Assembly (NCBI GenBank): GCA_015061885.1
Contig: SUVS01000015.1
Span: 1 to 53,784, forward strand
Direction of reading: 5' to 3'
Length of the DNA: 53,784 bases
From: Lentisphaerota bacterium
GTDB lineage: Bacteria; Verrucomicrobiota; Lentisphaeria; Victivallales; Victivallaceae
Below, in pieces: positions 50,263 to 53,784 of the stretch. The stretch's first letter is position 1; each line of letters starts with the position of its first letter. The notes below the pieces were generated by a model that made no database searches, was not told the origin of the DNA, and worked only from the letters and a program-made list of their open reading frames with translations. Both the position numbers and the translations under genes were made by a program.

Positions 50263-50360
50263 ACAGCTTTACCCTGCCCATGGGCAGGGTAACACCTTAC
50301 TTCGCCGCAATTTGGATTTTTTGAAAATCCACCGGATCTTCTGAAAAATGTTTTCAGCAT
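50196..50360 (-). pseudogene. Displaced 5' end of the first module 3 pseudopilin gene
   Basis: From the ATG at 50360 (good Shine-Dalgarno, 27 bp after the regulator stop) the frame reads MLKTFFRRSGGFSKNPNC, then [19 protein letters not shown], then shifts to [17 protein letters not shown] and stops at 50196. CFTL is the start of the pilin helix, so this is the original N-terminus cut off by the second 35-bp repeat copy. Confidence 0.75.
50216..50292. repeat. Palindromic element C, duplicated in tandem (35-bp unit, 2.2 copies)
   Basis: Copies at 50216-50250 and 50251-50285 are identical, followed by 7 bp of a third. Each contains CCTGCCCATGGGCAGG flanked by GCTTTACC and GGTAAAGC arms, a 30-bp perfect palindrome (50231-50260), and a short ATACA spacer. 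The coding strand of one unit gives [10 protein letters not shown] in frame; two units shift the frame by two bases. Confidence 0.92.
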
Positions 50361-50387
50361 TTTCCCACCTTTCTTTTTATTTATCAA

Positions 50388-51455
50388 TCAGTTACTGTTA
50401 TTTTTATTTTTAACGCCGGTACTCAATCCGGCAACGGTGAAACATCCGATCGCCCGCACCGGCTCCGGATCAAAGCGGAAATCGTGTTCGGTCAGCAATT
50501 CCGCCGCCGCAAAGCCCATACCCTGGGTGGGTATATACATACGCGTTATCTGTATATTATCCGAAATACCCGCCGCCGTCATTTCTGCATACGACAGATC
50601 GTGCGGAACCCGCAAACCGAGTTTATACAACAGCACCCGGAACGGCTCCACCCATTGCGGGATCACCACATAGGCACTGACTTCCGGATGAGCGGTAACA
50701 AATTTTTTCAGCACGCTCTGATCCTGAATATCGGCATTGAGTATGTGGTGATTCATGTTCAACTCTCTGGCGGCGATCATAAACGCCTGCTGCCGCTTCT
50801 GGCTCCAGCTGAAAAGCTGGGAGCGTTCCAGAAAAGCCACCTCTCTATGCCCGGTGTTGTGCAGCATAAAAAGCAATGTCCGCCACGCCGGTAAACTGTC
50901 ATAAAAAACCGCCCCGGCACCTTCCACATAGTCATCAATGACCACCTGCGGAATGTGTTGAGCCGCAAGTTCTGCCACCGCCGGCGGCATCTCCTCCGGC
51001 AGAGAACACCACAAAAAAGCATCGCACTGAAACGACCGGTAATACTCCAGCAATACGCTGGATGATTCCGCATGATTGCCGACTGTTACAGTTATGCCGC
51101 GTCCGGCGGTGAATTTCTGCACTCCGGCAAGGACTTCGCGGCAGAATTCATTTTCCATGCAGTTACCGGGCATCATCAGGCGTATTTTGCCGGTGATACG
51201 CAACATTTTTTCCCGTTCAGATGCCGGGATCACAAAGTTGCCGACGCCTTGAGTTTTGCTGATAAAATTCTGACTGCGGAGCTGTTCCAGAGCTTTGCGG
51301 ACGGTCTTGCGGCTGGCGGAATAAACTTTGCTCAAAGCAATTTCTCCGGGCAGAGCAGAACCTTCGGCATACTCCCCGGATAAGATGCGGTTGCGTAAGT
51401 CGTTTTCTATATCAGAATAAAGAGTACGGTTTTTGCTGTGTCTTGCTGTTACCAC
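50388..51455 (-). CDS. GntR-type transcriptional regulator with LacI-like sensor domain, module 3
   Basis: 355 residues from a GTG at 51455 (MVTARHSKNRTLYSDIENDL). N-terminal GntR winged helix (RNRILSGEYAEGSALPGEIALSKVYSASRKTVRKALEQLRSQNFISKTQGVGNFV), then a LacI-like sensor (IRLMMPGNCMENEFCREVLAGVQKF, DAFLWCSLPEEMPP, TGHREVAFLERSQLFSWSQKRQQAFMIAARE, YIPTQGMGFAAAELLTE). It heads the 18-kb module 3 operon and is divergent from the module 4 regulator across 396 bp. Promoter 51499-51527; a tandem 10-bp repeat between -10 and start is a likely autoregulatory operator. Confidence 0.93.
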   Translation of the reverse strand: MVTARHSKNRTLYSDIENDLRNRILSGEYAEGSALPGEIALSKVYSASRKTVRKALEQLRSQNFISKTQGVGNFVIPASEREKMLRITGKIRLMMPGNCMENEFCREVLAGVQKFTAGRGITVTVGNHAESSSVLLEYYRSFQCDAFLWCSLPEEMPPAVAELAAQHIPQVVIDDYVEGAGAVFYDSLPAWRTLLFMLHNTGHREVAFLERSQLFSWSQKRQQAFMIAARELNMNHHILNADIQDQSVLKKFVTAHPEVSAYVVIPQWVEPFRVLLYKLGLRVPHDLSYAEMTAAGISDNIQITRMYIPTQGMGFAAAELLTEHDFRFDPEPVRAIGCFTVAGLSTGVKNKNNSN

Positions 51456-51474
51456 AATTCAAATACCCGGAACA

Positions 51475-51494
51475 ACTTGTTTACACTTGTTTAC
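51475..51494 (-). promoter_or_regulatory. Tandem 10-bp operator-like repeat of module 3
   Basis: Two perfect, adjacent copies of ACTTGTTTAC on the plus strand (51475-51484, 51485-51494) lie over the predicted transcription start of the module 3 regulator. One helical turn per repeat fits side-by-side binding of a regulator dimer on one face of the DNA. Probable repressor site. Confidence 0.55.
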
Positions 51495-51498
51495 TATG

Positions 51499-51527
51499 AA
51501 TATACTTCAAAAACAACTCTTTGTCAA
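51499..51527 (-). promoter_or_regulatory. Promoter of the 18-kb module 3 operon
   Basis: Minus strand TTGACA (51527-51522), 17 bp, TATATT (51504-51499). It is the only strong promoter I find for the 12 further minus-strand genes down to 33090, whose gaps are 1-51 bp or overlaps. The remaining sequence up to 51780 is AT-rich with no gene. Confidence 0.82.
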
Positions 51528-51780
51528 GGGCAACAATCAAAAAATGGCAGATTTTACCGGATTTTGCCATAAAAAACTCAATTTTAATTCCGGCAATATG
51601 GCTGTTTTTTCCGGCGGAAAAAAAATGCGGATTTTTAAGTTTTGAAATTACTTCTTTTAACTTGAAAAAAACACCGGATTGCCAATGTGATGCGGAAATT
51701 TTTTCTGTTTGATCTGAAAAATTTTGCGGTATATCCTGTTCTTCAATGGTTTTTTTTTGGTATTTTTCTGATTTTCTCTC

Positions 51781-51809
51781 TTGACAAAACATGATTTTAC
51801 TGTTATATT
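51781..51809 (+). promoter_or_regulatory. Promoter of module 4
   Basis: TTGACA (51781-51786), 17 bp, TATATT (51804-51809), ~42 bp before the regulator ATG at 51852. Confidence 0.82.
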
Positions 51810-51822
51810 TACAACATACAAC

Positions 51823-51842
51823 TATAAAGGTATTATAAAGGT
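51823..51842 (+). promoter_or_regulatory. Direct-repeat operator-like site of module 4
   Basis: TATAAAGGT occurs twice, at 51823-51831 and 51834-51842 (11-bp period), just downstream of the predicted start point. The second copy contains the Shine-Dalgarno AAAGG, so a bound regulator would block both transcription and ribosome access. Different in sequence from the module 3 repeat. Confidence 0.45.
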
Positions 51843-51851
51843 TCGTTTTTT

Positions 51852-52847
51852 ATGGCTCCGCTTACCCGTTTGACTGCTGCCGGGCGTATGGAAATGCGTC
51901 TGCGTGAAGATATTGTTTCCGGAGCTTTGCCTGCATTGAGTACTCTGGCGGGAACTCCGGCACTGGCAAAGCGTTACGGTGTATCGCTTGTTACCGCCCA
52001 GAAGGTTTTGAAAAAACTCGCTGATGCCGGATTGCTGATCCGCCGCAACGGAGCCCCGACCATTATTGCACCGTGCCGCAACCGGATCGTCGGGGTGCTT
52101 CTGCCTAACATGAAACGCAAACTTACACTTGCACAGTCCGAGACACACTATCTGACCGTCAGCGGGATCCTTGACGAATGTAATAAGCATGATTATCACA
52201 TGATCATTATCAATACCCGCGATAAAAAATTGACGCATGAAATGCTGTACGAGTTGGGTGTTACCGGTTTGATCGCATTGTATCCGTATGGCCATGAAGA
52301 ACTTTTGCAGTGCATACAATCGAGTTCCGTGCCGACTGTATGTGTAAATTTGCTGACTCAAAGTGATATTGCCCGGTACAACTGTCTGAACTTTGATTAT
52401 GTTTCTGCCGGGAAACAGGTCTGGGAATATTTCAAAAAACGCTTTTGCAAAAATCCCGCGTTCTATCTGGGTACGCAGCCGTTCCGGGAGCATCAGCACC
52501 GGTACTGGATTTTTGAAGGATTCAAAAACGCCGCCGCCGCCGATGGCGTAACAATTCAGGTTATAAATGCTGTGGAGTGCGGTATTGCTCAAGCTCAAAT
52601 CAATCCGGAAATCGACAGTATCTTTTTCGGCGAATCCAGCGAAATGGAAGAGTATTGTTCGCTTTACGGCAAAGACCGGGAGCTGTTCGGTTTTTTCTAT
52701 CCATCAACGGCAGGTGCATCGTTTGCGATTGATTATCCGGCGATCGGGCGTAAGGCGTTACAGTGTCTGGCAGAAAACAGTTTGCCCCAAATCGGAAAAG
52801 CGGAACTGCTGCCGCTGAAATATATGGATGCAATAAGTATGGTATGA
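51852..52847 (+). CDS. GntR-type transcriptional regulator with LacI-like sensor domain, module 4
   Basis: 331 residues. Winged helix-turn-helix at ~5-70 (LTRLTAAGRMEMRLREDIVSG, TPALAKRYGVSLVTAQKVLKKLADAGLLIRR), then a LacI-like sensor domain (VGVLLPNMKRKLTLAQSETHYLTVSGILDECNKHDYHMIIINTRD, VTGLIALYPYGHEELLQCI, SSVPTVCVNLL, NCLNFDYVSAGKQVWEYFKKRF, PAFYLGTQPFREHQHRYWIFEGFKNAA). AAAGG lies ten bases before the ATG. It is divergent from the module 3 regulator, and a pseudopilin gene follows after 116 bp, repeating the module pattern. Sensor ligand unknown, presumably a carbohydrate. Confidence 0.93.
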   Translation: MAPLTRLTAAGRMEMRLREDIVSGALPALSTLAGTPALAKRYGVSLVTAQKVLKKLADAGLLIRRNGAPTIIAPCRNRIVGVLLPNMKRKLTLAQSETHYLTVSGILDECNKHDYHMIIINTRDKKLTHEMLYELGVTGLIALYPYGHEELLQCIQSSSVPTVCVNLLTQSDIARYNCLNFDYVSAGKQVWEYFKKRFCKNPAFYLGTQPFREHQHRYWIFEGFKNAAAADGVTIQVINAVECGIAQAQINPEIDSIFFGESSEMEEYCSLYGKDRELFGFFYPSTAGASFAIDYPAIGRKALQCLAENSLPQIGKAELLPLKYMDAISMV

Positions 52848-52963
52848 ATACAGAGGTAAATTCAAAACTACCTTTCGCCGGACTGTGGTTTTGCTCTTTG
52901 CCTTTGTTTTGAATGACTTTTGCAATTACCTCATACAATAAAATAACAAGCAGGAGAGAAAAA

Positions 52964-53764
52964 ATGAAAAAGCAAGTCAAATTCACGCTGATTGAACTTT
53001 TGGTTGTGATCGCCATCATCGCCATTCTGGCGGCAATGCTGCTGCCCGCCCTGTCAGCCGCCCGCGAACGGGCAAAAAGCACGCACTGCATAAGCAATCT
53101 GCGGCAGTGCGGTATGGGAATGATCCAGTACGCTCAAGCCAACAATAATATGCTGCCGTCGTATCAGGATAAGAACGGAGATGCAAAATTCAAATGCTGG
53201 CCCACGATGATTGCCAGCTACATCGGTTACGAATTCCAATCCGGTCCGGCGGTATATCATTGCCCCTCCGGAGAAATCAATCCGGATATTGAAGAATATC
53301 AGAGCTGCGGATATACGCAGAATATTTATACTTCCAGTAAAAATGCCACACCGGGGGCACACCAGAATCTGGATGGCAAGTATGATCATGAACTGGATAT
53401 TGTCATGCTTTACGAAGCTAATAACACCACTTCTTTGAAAGAGATGCCCGCCGAAGGCAGTGCTTCCAACGGTTTGGTGATGACCAATACAGATATGACT
53501 GGCGGCAAAGGTTTTGCATTCCGTCACAGCGAAATGATCAACTATGTAACAAAAGACGGTTCAGTACATACCACCAACAAAATTATGTATAATAATAATC
53601 CCTGGCCCAACCGGATGATTCTTTCCGCATATACCGGCACAGCAAAATCTCTTTTGGGTGAGCCAATTTCAAAAGTATTGGCATTTTTTGTTGATTTTTA
53701 TTTTTCTTGTGCCGTAAACCTGTTTTACGGCACCCGCATTGACTTTTTATTGAAAAAAGTCTAA
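52964..53764 (+). CDS. Pseudopilin-type protein, module 4
   Basis: 266 residues from the ATG at 52964, decided by AGGAG seven bases upstream; the frame opens earlier but without support. Short leader MKKQVK then [17 protein letters not shown] and [32 protein letters not shown]. Lys at -1, no Gly. The body has YHCPSGEI and a C-terminal [20 protein letters not shown] motif. The last ~30 residues ([23 protein letters not shown]) are unusual for the family and include an in-frame palindrome, so the natural end may have been extended. Downstream genes are outside the window. Confidence 0.9.
   Translation: MKKQVKFTLIELLVVIAIIAILAAMLLPALSAARERAKSTHCISNLRQCGMGMIQYAQANNNMLPSYQDKNGDAKFKCWPTMIASYIGYEFQSGPAVYHCPSGEINPDIEEYQSCGYTQNIYTSSKNATPGAHQNLDGKYDHELDIVMLYEANNTTSLKEMPAEGSASNGLVMTNTDMTGGKGFAFRHSEMINYVTKDGSVHTTNKIMYNNNPWPNRMILSAYTGTAKSLLGEPISKVLAFFVDFYFSCAVNLFYGTRIDFLLKKV
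53709..53733. repeat. Palindrome in the 3' end of the module 4 pseudopilin gene
   Basis: GTGCCGTAAA (53709-53718) and TTTACGGCAC (53724-53733) pair perfectly across 5 nt, inside the coding frame. CATTGACTTTTTATT follows, so it could serve as a weak terminator if the true stop is elsewhere. The GTAAA/TTTAC core recalls the palindromes at 28216-28236 and in elements A-C. Confidence 0.6.
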
Positions 53765-53784
53765 AAATTCAAAATTTTGAGCGT

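Noticed and set aside
50216-50292. CRISPR-like direct repeats
   Set aside because: The two 35-bp units are directly adjacent without spacers and lie in a coding region; no cas genes nearby. The 126-bp repeat was rejected for the same reason.

Overview
The window looks like a chromosomal segment of a glycan-degrading bacterium of the Lentisphaerota (Victivallis/Lentisphaera-like). This is an inference from gene style: five pseudopilin-type proteins with an [17 protein letters not shown] start and C-terminal RHG...DGH motifs, many secreted LamG, beta-helix and TIM-barrel proteins, and GntR-type regulators with large sensor domains. No taxonomic marker search was possible.

Layout. 1-9.8 kb (+): secreted TIM-barrel and LamG proteins, an FAD oxidoreductase with a HEAT-like tail, and two translationally coupled beta-helix paralogues. 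9.8-16.8 kb: housekeeping island, with aroB-dprA-nadC-ruvA on the minus strand and glyQS-glnS on the plus strand, divergent from near-identical sigma70-type promoters. 16.8-17.3 kb: a 126-bp tandem repeat, a dispersed repeat and a strong terminator. The rest is four regulator-pseudopilin modules. Module 1 (21.0-17.3 kb, -): regulator, pseudopilin, TIM-barrel enzyme. A DUF4091/GH123-like gene follows as its own unit. Module 2 (31.4-23.3 kb, -): regulator, metallophosphatase, pseudopilin, LamG protein, 1137-aa LamG/DUF6259-like protein. A DUF4434-like gene with its own promoter sits at 31.9-32.9 kb. Module 3 (51.5-33.1 kb, -): one apparent 18-kb operon of regulator, two pseudopilins, M19 dipeptidase, phosphodiesterase, TPR protein, 1304-aa rhamnogalacturonan-lyase-like protein, Gfo/Idh/MocA dehydrogenase, two QueG-like Fe-S proteins and two large beta-helix proteins. 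Module 4 (51.8 kb to the end, +): regulator and pseudopilin, continuing outside the window.

Working model (inference): each module senses one glycan-derived signal through its GntR-type regulator and makes a dedicated pseudopilin together with secreted depolymerases and intracellular finishing enzymes. TTGACA-N17-TATATT-type promoters precede all four regulators.

The most unusual signal is a short palindromic element (core CCTGCCCATGGGCAGG plus GGTAAAGC/GCTTTACC arms) inserted in frame just before the FTLIELL codons of three pseudopilin genes. In the gene at 49.4-50.4 kb the 35-bp unit is duplicated, which shifts the frame and separates the normal start from the body of the gene, while an ATG inside the repeat reopens it. 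None of the five pseudopilins has the glycine usually required before the cleavage site. No tRNA, rRNA, CRISPR array, transposase or integrase was seen.
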